DNA from: Arthrobacter sp. MMS18-M83
GTDB taxonomy: Bacteria > Actinomycetota > Actinomycetes > Actinomycetales > Micrococcaceae
Reading direction: 5' to 3'
DNA: 64,000 nt
NCBI RefSeq assembly: GCF_026683955.1
Contig: NZ_CP113343.1
Location: 1,488,001 to 1,552,000 of the forward strand
The first letter of the stretch is position 1; the number at the start of each line of letters is the position of its first letter. This document shows, in pieces, positions 1 to 7,990 of the stretch. Under the pieces are notes generated by a model. That model was given only the letters and a program-made list of their open reading frames with translations. It searched no databases and was not told the DNA's origin. Both the position numbers and the translations under genes were made by a program.

Positions 1-389
1 GCGGATTGGGGCAACGGGCCCGCAATGCCCGCGTTGCCGCGCTGACCAGCACGCCGCCACCGCTGCCGGACTTCAGTCGCTTCGCCGAGCGATTCCGCAA
101 AGACGCAGAAACTCCCGATGGCAACATGCGTGCAGCCTACTTCGAGAGCTACAAAGCCGGATCATGCGAATACTTCAATGCGGCCGAACTCGCACGCAAG
201 GTCGCTGCGGACGAAGAAATGGTCTCGGCGTCCTTCGTCACCCCCTACCCGCCCGGATTCCCTGTTTTGGTTCCCGGACAGGTCATCACGGAGGAAATCC
301 TGGCCTTCATGTCAGCTCTGGATACGAGGGAGATCCACGGATTCAATGCCGAGCTGGGATTCAGGGTCCTGACGGGCAAACCCTCGTAA
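1..389 (+). CDS. Orn/Lys/Arg decarboxylase, C-terminal part (cut by window edge)
   Basis: The reading frame is open from the left edge to a TAA at 387-389, so only about the last 127 residues are visible. The stretch VTPYPPGFPVLVPGQVIT (about 75 residues from the end), followed by a FMSALDTREIHG segment, is typical of the C-terminal domain of PLP-dependent ornithine/lysine/arginine decarboxylases. These enzymes release CO2 from a basic amino acid to give a polyamine precursor. The PLP-lysine domain lies outside the window, so substrate cannot be judged. An ATG at position 6 is in frame but is almost certainly internal, because the homologous domain never stands alone. Confidence 0.8.
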   Translation, partial: GLGQRARNARVAALTSTPPPLPDFSRFAERFRKDAETPDGNMRAAYFESYKAGSCEYFNAAELARKVAADEEMVSASFVTPYPPGFPVLVPGQVITEEILAFMSALDTREIHGFNAELGFRVLTGKPS

Positions 390-536
390 CCAGATGGCAC
401 TTAGCGGGCAACGTCGACGACGGCCGGCACGGGTCAAGCGTTAGCCCGCCAACCGCCGTCGTACTTCATGAAACGCTCCTGCAGACTTCAACCCAATCCA
501 CCGACCCTCCATCACTTTTAGGGCAAATACTGTCGA

Positions 537-627
537 CGCTCGCGCACATGAGGTGAGCTAGGGTCGCTCCAAAAGCCCACCTAAGTGAGCGAGCGACGGG
601 CCTGGAGGGCACATACGTGAGCGGGGG
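537..627. repeat. Intergenic 32-bp phased repeat, locus A (three units)
   Basis: The convergent gap 390-633 has no gene. It carries three copies of the GTGAG core (minus-strand reading CTCAC) at 553, 585 and 617, exactly 32 bp apart. Read on the minus strand the cores are CCGCTCACGTATGTG, TCGCTCACTTAGGTG and TAGCTCACCTCATGTG. The same motif and the same period recur at 7655-7885, 17222-17328 and 63088-63200. Nothing else could be recognised between 390 and 536. Confidence 0.7.
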
Positions 628-633
628 TTCCGT

Positions 634-1026
634 TTAGCCGAGCGCGACGGCCAGAATGCCGAGCACGACGGCGAGTAGCGGCGTCGTGCCCTGAAGAACC
701 GCGGGGCGGAGGTACTTTTTGCCGCTCAAGGCAAGCACGATTGCCGCCAGCAGCATGGAGCCGCACGAACTGAAGACGAGGGTCCAACCCACCTGTGGGT
801 GACCGAGCGCGACAAAGACGATCCCGGCGAGCGCGCCAATGGCGAGGAAAAAGTTGTAGAAACCCTGGTTGTAGGCGAGGGGCTTGGTGGTTTCGGCGTC
901 GGCTTGGGAAGTGACGCTGAAACGCTTCCACGTGGCCGGACGGGTCCAGGTGATGGACTCCATGCTGAAGATGTAGACGTGCAGTAAACCGGCAATGAGG
1001 GCAAAAAGCAGGGAGGCCAGGATCAT
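634..1026 (-). CDS. DUF1304 family membrane protein
   Basis: This 130-aa protein is almost entirely hydrophobic, with four predicted membrane helices (about residues 1-20, 50-72, 77-97 and 108-129). The segment HVYIFSMESITWTRP near residue 16 and the YNQGFYNFFLA segment near residue 52 are hallmarks of the DUF1304 family. Family members are small integral membrane proteins of unknown function. The gene stands alone between a convergent decarboxylase and a same-strand aldolase gene 67 bp upstream, so it could be read through from the acid-sugar operon or have its own promoter. Family assignment is firm; no biochemical role can be given. Confidence 0.85.
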   Translation of the reverse strand: MILASLLFALIAGLLHVYIFSMESITWTRPATWKRFSVTSQADAETTKPLAYNQGFYNFFLAIGALAGIVFVALGHPQVGWTLVFSSCGSMLLAAIVLALSGKKYLRPAVLQGTTPLLAVVLGILAVALG

Positions 1027-1093
1027 GTGCTGATCCTAGCCTCCCTGCGACGCCGCGGCCGCCGGCCGCCCCCGCGAGCCGCGCCACCCCCAC

Positions 1094-1954
1094 CTAGCGG
1101 CTGAGCATGTCCAGTGTTGCTCCGGCGAAGGCCGAGGCCGAGGAGTCCCAGCGGCCCAGCAGGCCCTGCAGGTTCTCGCCGTCGGCCCGGAGCGCAGTTG
1201 TCTCGGCCTCGAGCGTGGCGAGGATGCCGGTGCGGAGCTCCGTATTGAAGTTCACCTTGCCCACGCGCATGGACGTGGCCTTGACCAGGTCCGCAGCGGG
1301 GATGCCCGACGCGCCGTGGAGGACCAGCGGAAGCTCCATGCGCGAGGCAATATCCTGCAGCACCTCCCAGTGCAGCTTGGGTTCGCCGGTATAGCGGCCA
1401 TGTGCATTCCCCACGGCGACGGCCAGGAGCTGGGCACCCGTGCGGTATACGAATTCCAGCACCTGGTCCGGATCGGTCAAGCCTGCGGGATGGGCACTGG
1501 TGTCAACGCCGAAAGCCTTGTCTTCGTCACCGGCCAGTCCGCCAAGTTCGGCTTCAATTACGACGTCGGACGCGCCGGCGGCTGCCAGGACCGCCCGGAC
1601 CTCGCGAACCAGGGCGATGTTCTCGTCGAACGGGAGGGATGAACCGTCGGCCAGGACGGCGTCGGCACCAGCAGCCACGGAGTCACGGATGACGCCAAGG
1701 TCCGAGGCATGATCCAGTTGCACCGAGACCGGCACGCTGGCGTCGTCGGCCAGAGCCCGCAGCGCCGCGATCAGCCGCGGACCGGACGGAGCGGCGGCAG
1801 TCTTGGGCGCTACCAACAGAATGACGCCCCGGCCTGACTTTTCGGCTGCGGCCACCACCGCAAGGGCGGTGGTGAAGTCGTAGCACGTGAAGGCCGGGAC
1901 CGCCGCCCCTCGCTCCAGTGCGGAACCTACAAGATCGTCAAGGCGTACGCGCAT
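1094..1954 (-). CDS. Class II (zinc) ketose-bisphosphate aldolase family protein
   Basis: The 286-aa protein has the full set of class II fructose-bisphosphate-aldolase signatures. These are LDHA with metal/base residues D81-H82, DGSSLPF at 103-109, EAELGGLAG around E134/E136, GNAHGRY with H185, LHGASG with H213 and KVNFNTEL at 233-240. The length matches the short GatY/KbaY/FbaA group. Its ATG shares one base with the stop of the GntP permease gene, so the two are translationally coupled. It sits in an operon with a DUF1537 acid-sugar kinase and an LtnD-like dehydrogenase. It therefore probably cleaves the phosphorylated keto-acid made by them rather than fructose bisphosphate. The fold is certain; the substrate is inference. 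Confidence 0.88.
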   Translation of the reverse strand: MRVRLDDLVGSALERGAAVPAFTCYDFTTALAVVAAAEKSGRGVILLVAPKTAAAPSGPRLIAALRALADDASVPVSVQLDHASDLGVIRDSVAAGADAVLADGSSLPFDENIALVREVRAVLAAAGASDVVIEAELGGLAGDEDKAFGVDTSAHPAGLTDPDQVLEFVYRTGAQLLAVAVGNAHGRYTGEPKLHWEVLQDIASRMELPLVLHGASGIPAADLVKATSMRVGKVNFNTELRTGILATLEAETTALRADGENLQGLLGRWDSSASAFAGATLDMLSR

Positions 1955-3420
1955 CAGTGGGCCAAGCCTCCCACCAGGATCCAGGCGACAAAGCTGAGCA
2001 GGAAGCCGGCGACCCCAAGGATGGTAGTGAGCACGGTCCAGGTCTTGAGTCCATCGGACACGGTCAGGCCGTAGTAGCGCACCACAACCCAGAAGCCGGC
2101 GTCGGTCACGTGGGACAGGCCCAGGCCGCCGAAGCCGATCGCGATCACGATGACGGCGATCTGCGCCGGGGTGTAGCCTCCGTGCGCCACGGCAGCCGAG
2201 AGCAGGCCGGTGGTGGTGACGATGGCAACCGTGGCCGAACCCTGCGCGGCACGCAATGCCAAGGAAATGATGAATCCGAGCAGGATGATCGGCACGCCGA
2301 GGGAGTCCAGCGTCTGGGACAGCGCCGCGCCGATCCCGGAGACCTGCAGGACACCGCCGAACACGCCGCCGGCTGCCACAACCATGAGGATCGAGGCGAT
2401 GGGAGGCAGGGCACCTTCGAAGATCTCGCCGGTTTCATTGAGCGACCACTGGCGGCGGACAGCCAGCAGGAAGAAGGCGAGCGCAACGGCCGCCAGAAGG
2501 GCGAAGAACGGGTTGCCCACGAAAGAAGCGACGCCGTACCAGTAGTCCTTCTTGTTGATCAGGAGCGTACCCGCGGTCCCAAGCAGGATCTGGACGATCG
2601 GGGCGGCAATGAGGAAAATGATCAGGCCTGGGCGGGGCGGCGCGACGGCGCTGGCGCCAGGACCGTCGTGGCCCACCCGCACGAGGGAGTCGGAACCGAA
2701 TTCCTCGATCTGGTCACGGACGCCCGGAAGCAGTTCGTAGTCCTTGCGGTTCATGATGCTGGCAACCCAGTAGGACAGGAAGCCCAGGGGCACGCAGATG
2801 ATCAGGGAAATCATCGCGATGAGGCCGATGTCCGCGCCCATGACGCCCGCCCCGGCAACAATGCCCGGGTGCGGGGGAACGGCGACGTGGATGGAGAGCA
2901 TGATGCCGGCCATGGGAAGGCCGAACTTGACGGGGTGCATCTTGGCGATCTTCGCGAAGGCGTAAACGATCGGCACCAGAACGATGATGCCCACTTCGAA
3001 GAACACGGGAATCGCGACGAGGAAGCCCACGGCGGTCAGGGCCACGGCGACGCGCTTGGCTCCGAGCTTCGCGGTGAAGTGGTTGGCCAGCGATTGCACG
3101 CCGCCTGACACTTCGATCATGCGGCCCAACACGGCTCCGAGGGCAATCAGCAGCGCAACCTTGCCCATGGTTCCGCCCACGCCGTTGGCAACAACCGTGA
3201 AAACGTCCGCCAGGGGGATCTGCGCGGCGACGGCAACCAGGATGCTCACGGCGAGCAATGCCACGAAGGCCTGGATCTTGAAGCGGATGATCATCAGCAA
3301 CAGCAGCGCGACGCCCGCAACGGCGATGGTCAGCAGCAGCGGAGTCCCAAGCTCCACGGCCGGCTTGATGGCAGGGGCATCAGCTGCCCGGACTGCCAAG
3401 GAATTGATGAGGGGATTCAT
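1954..3420 (-). CDS. GntP-family gluconate/acid-sugar permease
   Basis: The product is a 488-aa integral membrane protein with about 12-14 hydrophobic segments. The MHPVKFGLPMAGIMLSIHVAVPPHPG region near residue 160 (shown here only as its key PPHPG turn) is characteristic of the GntP/GntU H+-symporter family for gluconate and related sugar acids. The start at 3420 (MNPLINSL) is chosen because AAAGGAGA lies nine bases before it; a start nine codons upstream lacks a good site. The gene lies between the dehydrogenase and the aldolase of the acid-sugar operon. It most likely imports a C4 sugar acid such as threonate or erythronate. Family secure, substrate inferred from context. Confidence 0.88.
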   Translation of the reverse strand: MNPLINSLAVRAADAPAIKPAVELGTPLLLTIAVAGVALLLLMIIRFKIQAFVALLAVSILVAVAAQIPLADVFTVVANGVGGTMGKVALLIALGAVLGRMIEVSGGVQSLANHFTAKLGAKRVAVALTAVGFLVAIPVFFEVGIIVLVPIVYAFAKIAKMHPVKFGLPMAGIMLSIHVAVPPHPGIVAGAGVMGADIGLIAMISLIICVPLGFLSYWVASIMNRKDYELLPGVRDQIEEFGSDSLVRVGHDGPGASAVAPPRPGLIIFLIAAPIVQILLGTAGTLLINKKDYWYGVASFVGNPFFALLAAVALAFFLLAVRRQWSLNETGEIFEGALPPIASILMVVAAGGVFGGVLQVSGIGAALSQTLDSLGVPIILLGFIISLALRAAQGSATVAIVTTTGLLSAAVAHGGYTPAQIAVIVIAIGFGGLGLSHVTDAGFWVVVRYYGLTVSDGLKTWTVLTTILGVAGFLLSFVAWILVGGLAH

Positions 3421-3521
3421 CGGGGGTGTCTCCTTTGACAACGCCAACCTGGACTTGAGGCAGGCGAGAAGGGCGACGACGGGCGGAGGGGGACCGCCGT
3501 CGTCGCGGGTTGTGCGAGGGG

Positions 3522-4421
3522 TTAGTTTGTGCGCCTGGTGGGCGCGACGACCTTGATGACGGCTGAATCGTCGGCGGCGGCGAGGCCTTGGGCCTGGCCG
3601 AGGAGGTAGAGCTGTTCGGCAGCGGCGGCAACGGGTGCGGCCAGGCCGGCGGCGCGGGTGGCCTTGCCGACGATGCCCATGTCCTTGACGAAGATGTCCA
3701 GGCGGCTGAGGACCTCGGCGCCTTCCTCGTTGTACGCCTCGAGGATTCGGGGGCCGCGGTTGGACAGCATAAACGAGCCGGCGGCACCTGCTTCCAGGGC
3801 GGCGAGGGTCTTGGCTTGGTCCAGGCCCAGGGCATCGGCGAGTGCCATTGCCTCGGCGGCAGCAGCGATGTGGACACCGCAGAGGAGCTGGTTGACGGTC
3901 TTCAGTGCCTGGCCGTCGCCGGGCTTGTCACCCACGATGCTCAGGGTGGAGGCCAGCAGTTCCAGCGCGGGGCGAGCCTTTTCCTGCGCCGCCGGAGTAG
4001 CGCCCACCACGATCAGGAGGTCGCCTTCGCCGGCACGCTTGGGGCCGCCGGAAAGGGGTGCGTCAACGAGTTCGACGCCGTACTCCGCCAGGCGGGCGAC
4101 AGTGGCCGGAATCGCTTCGGTACCGACAGTGCTGCCGAGGATCACGACGGCGCCCGGCTTGAGCACGGGCGCGACGCCGTTGGCGCCGAAGAGGACGTCG
4201 TCGAGCTGTTCACCGTTGCGCACAGCAAGGAGCAAGGCATCGGCGCTTTCCGAAGCTTCACGGGCCGAAGCGAAGGTGCGGATTCCGGCGTCGGCGGCGA
4301 GCTTCAACCGCGGTTCGGCGATGTCGAAGCCGTGGACGGTCAGCTGGGTTGCCAGGCGGCTGGCCATCGGCAGGCCCATGGCGCCAAGGCCGAGGACGGC
4401 GACGGTGTAATTGCTGGTCAT
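3522..4421 (-). CDS. 3-hydroxyisobutyrate-dehydrogenase-family NAD(P) oxidoreductase (L-threonate-dehydrogenase-like)
   Basis: This 299-aa beta-hydroxyacid dehydrogenase has the Rossmann motif GLGAMG at residues 11-16 and the substrate loop DAPLSGG at 120-126. The catalytic-lysine motif GDGQALKTVNQ has K174. The ATG at 4421 is preceded by GGAGAACACC, a good Shine-Dalgarno site; an upstream in-frame extension overlaps the kinase gene and was rejected. The family oxidises the C2 or C3 hydroxyl of short hydroxy acids. Next to a DUF1537 kinase (18 bp upstream) the best-known partner is LtnD, L-threonate dehydrogenase. It is therefore probably step one of the pathway, giving a keto-tetronate for the kinase. 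Confidence 0.87.
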   Translation of the reverse strand: MTSNYTVAVLGLGAMGLPMASRLATQLTVHGFDIAEPRLKLAADAGIRTFASAREASESADALLLAVRNGEQLDDVLFGANGVAPVLKPGAVVILGSTVGTEAIPATVARLAEYGVELVDAPLSGGPKRAGEGDLLIVVGATPAAQEKARPALELLASTLSIVGDKPGDGQALKTVNQLLCGVHIAAAAEAMALADALGLDQAKTLAALEAGAAGSFMLSNRGPRILEAYNEEGAEVLSRLDIFVKDMGIVGKATRAAGLAAPVAAAAEQLYLLGQAQGLAAADDSAVIKVVAPTRRTN

Positions 4422-4438
4422 GGTGTTCTCCATTGAAT

Positions 4439-5974
4439 TCAGTGTTGGAAAGTGTTGCTGAGCTTGCGTGTGACTTGCGCCAGGGATTCGTCGTCGCCCA
4501 CGTTGCCGGCGAAGACGATGTACGGGATGCCCTTGGCGGGTCCGTCCACCGGCTCCCACAGGGAGACGATGCCGGGCAGCATGGGGCCGCGGACAATCGC
4601 GTGGCGGATTTCGAGGCCGTGCGCCGCCACGTCCGAGGACGTGATCCCGCCCTTCGCGATCACGAAGCGCGGCGGGAAGGTTTTGAGCGTCCGGTTCACG
4701 ACTGCGACGACGGCGGCAGAGACGGAGCGGGCAATCTTCAGGCTCGCTGCGGCGTCGTCGGTCTTGATGAGCAGGCGGCTCGTGTGGACAATGACGTCGC
4801 CTTTGTGGAGCGCATCGACGACGGCGGCGACCGTTTCGTCGAGGTAGGCTTCAGCGCCGCTAGCGAGAAGTCTTTCAACGTCGATCTCGATGATGCGGGC
4901 GGCGCTGTGTTGGGCCGTCAAGACGTTGAGTTGGCGCGTGGTGAGGCCAACATGCGAGCCAACAACGATCAATCCACCGGCTGTGGAGGGAGTGTTGCCT
5001 TCGTAGGCTTCCTCGCCGCTGAGCGCTTCGCGGATTTCCTGGCCGATGCGGCCGCGAACGAACGGCGGACCAACGCGGTAGAGCAACTTCTTGCCACGGC
5101 GTTCGGCTTCTTCGAGTCCAAGGGCGAGTGCGCGGAGGTCGTTCTCGGTGACGATATCCGCGATGATCGGCGTGGAGTTCGTCGCCGGTTCGATAGCGTC
5201 GGCGATGGCCTTCGCGGAGAGCTCGGGATCTCCGGCGGATCCGTTCGCAACGGCTGCACCGGCACGGATGATGTTCAGGTCGAGGACGATCACGGAGTCC
5301 GCGGCGAAGCGGCCCTGCGACTTCTCCTCCACATACTTGGCCATCTCGGAGTTGGCGAACCCGAAGCTCGCATCCTTGGCGAACTCGGTCTCGGCGACCG
5401 GGGTGAGCTTCCCGGCGTCGTCCCCGGCACCGCGCATGTAGTGCACGCCGCCGATCGTGACGCGCCCGGCGTCGGGGAAGGCGGGGACCATCACGACGCC
5501 GTCGGTGGCTTCTCCGGTCACGTCAGCGACAGTGGCGGCAATGACGTCCGGTTCCAGCGGGTAGTGGCCGCGGAGGGTGGAGTCGGAGCGGCTGACGAAA
5601 CCGAGGCGCAGCCTGGAACCTGAAGCGTCGTCGCCGGCTGCGGCGAGGGCGTTGCGGACGATTTCCTCGTTGCGGGCAGCGGCCTCAACCGGGTCCAGGC
5701 TGCGGGTGTTGGTCAGCACGTACACCGCGGGCTGGGACTGGCTTTCCGCGATGTGGGCGAAGGCCCACGTGAAATCGGAGACCTCCCAGCGGGTGAGGAC
5801 CGGCAGGTTGGCAACTGACTGGGTGCCCGTGGGGTCGTCGTCGAGGACTACCAGGACGCGGGGCGAGGTTGCGGAAGACGCTGCTACGGCGTCGGCAACC
5901 AGCTGAGCGGGGATCTGGACTTCAGCCGGGAAGGCGGCCAGAACATCGGCTTCAAGGGTCACTGTGCACTCCAT
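4439..5974 (-). CDS. Four-carbon acid-sugar kinase, DUF1537 family (OtnK/DtnK-like)
   Basis: The 511-aa protein contains the two diagnostic DUF1537 motifs: DDDPTGTQ at residues 45-52 and SRSDSTLRGHY at 128-138. The C-terminal nucleotide-binding segment includes AKGGITSSDVAAHGL. Characterised members phosphorylate 3-oxo-tetronate, D-threonate or D-erythronate at C4. It is the first gene of the minus-strand operon kinase-dehydrogenase-permease-aldolase. The promoter region upstream holds a 15-bp palindrome identical to one in front of the GntR gene, so it is probably repressed by that regulator. Which C4 acid it uses cannot be read from sequence. Confidence 0.9.
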   Translation of the reverse strand: MECTVTLEADVLAAFPAEVQIPAQLVADAVAASSATSPRVLVVLDDDPTGTQSVANLPVLTRWEVSDFTWAFAHIAESQSQPAVYVLTNTRSLDPVEAAARNEEIVRNALAAAGDDASGSRLRLGFVSRSDSTLRGHYPLEPDVIAATVADVTGEATDGVVMVPAFPDAGRVTIGGVHYMRGAGDDAGKLTPVAETEFAKDASFGFANSEMAKYVEEKSQGRFAADSVIVLDLNIIRAGAAVANGSAGDPELSAKAIADAIEPATNSTPIIADIVTENDLRALALGLEEAERRGKKLLYRVGPPFVRGRIGQEIREALSGEEAYEGNTPSTAGGLIVVGSHVGLTTRQLNVLTAQHSAARIIEIDVERLLASGAEAYLDETVAAVVDALHKGDVIVHTSRLLIKTDDAAASLKIARSVSAAVVAVVNRTLKTFPPRFVIAKGGITSSDVAAHGLEIRHAIVRGPMLPGIVSLWEPVDGPAKGIPYIVFAGNVGDDESLAQVTRKLSNTFQH

Positions 5975-6007
5975 CGTGGGAAATCTCTGCTTCTGAACGT
6001 AAATGTA

Positions 6008-6022
6008 AGATGTCAGACATCT
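6008..6022. promoter_or_regulatory. Putative GntR/FadR-type operator, copy 1
   Basis: AGATGTCAGACATCT is a perfect palindrome of two 7-bp arms around one base, with the GT-N3-AC core typical of FCD-subfamily GntR regulators. It lies 34 bp upstream of the kinase start. The same 15-mer (20 bp if flanks are counted, 6005-6024) is repeated exactly at 6914-6928 in front of the local gntR gene. This makes it a likely autoregulated operator pair. Confidence 0.75.
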
Positions 6023-6043
6023 AATATTTGAATGCTAGTGTGA

Positions 6044-6063
6044 CACACCCGCTTTCGGGTGTG
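6044..6063. promoter_or_regulatory. 8-bp stem / 4-base loop inverted repeat in the divergent promoter region
   Basis: CACACCCG and CGGGTGTG flank the loop CTTT. The repeat sits between the operator of the kinase operon and the hydrolase start at 6093. It could be a second protein-binding site or a transcript hairpin. No T-run follows on either strand, so it is not an obvious terminator. Confidence 0.4.
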
Positions 6064-6092
6064 CAAGTGTCAGTCGTCACTATGCTTGGCGC

Positions 6093-6914
6093 ATGCTTCA
6101 AGAGCCTCCCGCCGTCGCGGCACTGCACGTGGACATGCGCCTTCCAATGGCCGCCAGCACGACGCCGGGCCTTCAGTCCCAGCCTCCCGTCCTGTTGCTG
6201 CACGGCTGGGCTTCGGCTTCCGCTTATTGGGAGCCGCTCGCCGCCGAATTGCTCGACGCCGGGCGTTCAGTGTGGATCGTCGATTTGCCTGGGTATCACC
6301 GCGGGGATGCATTGCCTCCGGGCTTCCAATGGACGCTTGATTCGGCAGCCGCTTCCGTTGCAGCGATTGCCGCCCGGGATACCTCGCCGGTTCACATAGT
6401 TGGCCACTCAATGGGTGGCAGCGTCGCCCTGACGCTAGCGGCCGCGTATCCGGAGCTGGTGGCGAGTGTGGCGCTGATCGGCATGGTGCCGGCCCCGCCG
6501 AACGATGCCTTCAAGTCAATGCTCGAATCCCAGCTCGGCCAAGGCTTCATTGACGACGCGACGCGCGCCAAGTGCATGAAAGCCTGGTTCGGGGCGTTGC
6601 CTACGGAGGACGAACGGCTGCTGAGCCGCGGATTCGAGCTCCCCTTTGAGGTCCTGGGGCCTAGCGGCCTCGCGGCAATGGCGGGCGTGGCTGCGGATGT
6701 CCCCGAAAAGGTGACCGCACCGACGCTGGTGATCGCCGGCGTCGGGGACCGCCTACGCTCGCTGGACCAGGCGGAAGCCTTCGTGGCGGCCAGCCCCATG
6801 CGAAGGCTGGTGGCAATCCCGAACGCGGGGCACAGCGTCCATTGGGAGCAGCCACATGCTTGTGCGGTGGCGCTCGGCGCGTTTTGGGACAAAAGCCGGC
6901 AACCCTCGGCGTAA
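6093..6914 (+). CDS. Alpha/beta hydrolase
   Basis: This is a 273-aa alpha/beta-hydrolase-fold protein. The oxyanion segment LLLHGW is at residues 34-39, the nucleophile elbow GHSMGG at 104-109 (S106), and a late histidine lies in PNAGHSVHWEQP near residue 247. The start has no clear Shine-Dalgarno. A TATGCT hexamer at 6081-6086 ends seven bases before the ATG, which suggests a leaderless transcript. The gene is divergent from the acid-sugar operon and its stop codon lies inside the operator of the following gntR. It may open a sugar lactone to give the acid substrate, but that is inference; an esterase role is equally compatible. Confidence 0.8.
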   Translation: MLQEPPAVAALHVDMRLPMAASTTPGLQSQPPVLLLHGWASASAYWEPLAAELLDAGRSVWIVDLPGYHRGDALPPGFQWTLDSAAASVAAIAARDTSPVHIVGHSMGGSVALTLAAAYPELVASVALIGMVPAPPNDAFKSMLESQLGQGFIDDATRAKCMKAWFGALPTEDERLLSRGFELPFEVLGPSGLAAMAGVAADVPEKVTAPTLVIAGVGDRLRSLDQAEAFVAASPMRRLVAIPNAGHSVHWEQPHACAVALGAFWDKSRQPSA

Positions 6915-6928
6915 GATGTCAGACATCT
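6914..6928. promoter_or_regulatory. Putative GntR/FadR-type operator, copy 2
   Basis: Second exact copy of AGATGTCAGACATCT, 14 bp before the gntR start and overlapping the stop codon of the hydrolase gene. Identity with 6008-6022 extends over 20 bp. Position implies autoregulation by blocking transcription into gntR, whether from its own promoter or from the hydrolase gene. Confidence 0.72.
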
Positions 6929-6942
6929 AAGAACGGAGCACC

Positions 6943-7644
6943 ATGGCACGCAAGTCGCTGGTCGGCGTCGTAGCTGACGAGCTGCTGGACCGCATCGTCG
7001 CGGGCGAATTTCCACCGGGCACTGTGGTTCCCGGCGAACTCGAGTTGAGTGCAAAGCATGAGGTCAGCCGCATGACCGTGCGCGAGGCGATGAAAACCCT
7101 CGAGGCCCAGCGAATCCTGAGCGTCGAGCGTGGCCGGGGAACGTTCGTCAATCCCTTGAACCGCTGGGCCTCCCTCGAAGCGGTATTGCGTGCGGCTTCG
7201 GAGGGAAAGAACGACGCCGCAGCGGCCATCCAGCTCATCGAGCTACGTCGCATGCTCGAGACCGGCGCCTGCGAACTCGCCGCCTCACGGGTCTCCCCAG
7301 AGGAAATCGACCAGCTGCAGGTTCATGTGTCCGCCATGCAGAAAGCCCACGATTCCAATGACGTGAGCGCATTCGTCGAGGCGGACCTCGGGTTCCACGA
7401 TGTCATCCTGCATGCTTCCGGCAACGTGTTCGTGGCCGTGCTCTTCGAACCCCTGCATCGCGTCTTGGAAACCCGGCGCACCCAGACCTCGCAAATCCCC
7501 GACATCCAGCGGCACGCGATCGGACATCATCGGGCCATCCTGAAAGCCCTCGAAGCCGGAGACTCCCCCCGCGCCCGCGAGGCCATGGACGCGCACATGC
7601 AACAGACCCTGGACGATCTCAAGACGTACGTCCTGGAGGCGTAA
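6943..7644 (+). CDS. GntR-family regulator, FCD (FadR) subfamily
   Basis: The 233-aa protein has an N-terminal winged helix (residues 1-72; GELELSAKHEVSRMTVREAMKTLE is the recognition region, key residues SRMTVREA). A C-terminal all-helical FCD domain carries the metal-binding pattern of D and H residues (ADLGFHD, IGHHRAIL, MDAHM). Such proteins bind sugar acids or other organic acids and release DNA. GGAG lies four bases before the ATG. Context and the duplicated palindrome make it the regulator of the acid-sugar genes. Confidence 0.9.
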   Translation: MARKSLVGVVADELLDRIVAGEFPPGTVVPGELELSAKHEVSRMTVREAMKTLEAQRILSVERGRGTFVNPLNRWASLEAVLRAASEGKNDAAAAIQLIELRRMLETGACELAASRVSPEEIDQLQVHVSAMQKAHDSNDVSAFVEADLGFHDVILHASGNVFVAVLFEPLHRVLETRRTQTSQIPDIQRHAIGHHRAILKALEAGDSPRAREAMDAHMQQTLDDLKTYVLEA

Positions 7645-7654
7645 GCCCGCGCCC

Positions 7655-7885
7655 CCGGACCCTCGCTCACGTATACGGGCCAATCCCCGGACCCTCACGC
7701 ACGTATACGGGCCAATTCCCGGACGCCCGCTCACATATATGGGCCATCTTTCCAACCCTCCTGCAGATCATCTGCAGGAGCGTCCGGCCATTTGGCCTCA
7801 AAGGTGAGCGAGCGTCGGCCGGGAACGCCCCATAGGTGAGCGAGCGAGCGTCGGGGACAAGCCGTAAGTGAGCGAGCGTCGGCCG
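7655..7885. repeat. Intergenic 32-bp phased repeat, locus B (three direct and three inverted units)
   Basis: The 346-bp gap 7645-7990 contains no gene. It holds three direct 32-bp units starting CCGGAC at 7655, 7687 and 7719, each with a CTCAC/GCAC-GTATACGGGCC-like core. Three inverted units follow, with GTGAGCG at 7804, 7836 and 7868, again exactly 32 bp apart. A perfect palindrome at 7758-7780 lies at the centre, so the whole locus is one compound dyad of about 230 bp. Confidence 0.8.
7758..7780. repeat. Perfect 10-bp-arm palindrome at the centre of repeat locus B
   Basis: CTCCTGCAGA and TCTGCAGGAG are separated by TCA. The transcript would form a stable hairpin, but no T-run follows. It may act as a terminator for gntR or as the core of the repeat structure. 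Confidence 0.6.
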
Positions 7886-7990
7886 GACACACGCCCAACC
7901 CCTGTTCCCCCGGCGCCGTCTCGGCTAGTCTGCTTTCACGGCCTGCCAGGCCCGCAGTTCAGGCATCAAGGACGATCATGAGGAGCAAGA

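Noticed and set aside
1918..3108. Long plus-strand open frame (396 codons) opposite the GntP permease
   Set aside because: Antisense shadow of a well-supported gene; low-complexity Asp/Gly/His/Arg composition and no ribosome site.
7285..7755. 156-codon minus-strand frame over gntR and repeat locus B
   Set aside because: Composed of antisense gntR sequence plus the repeat units.
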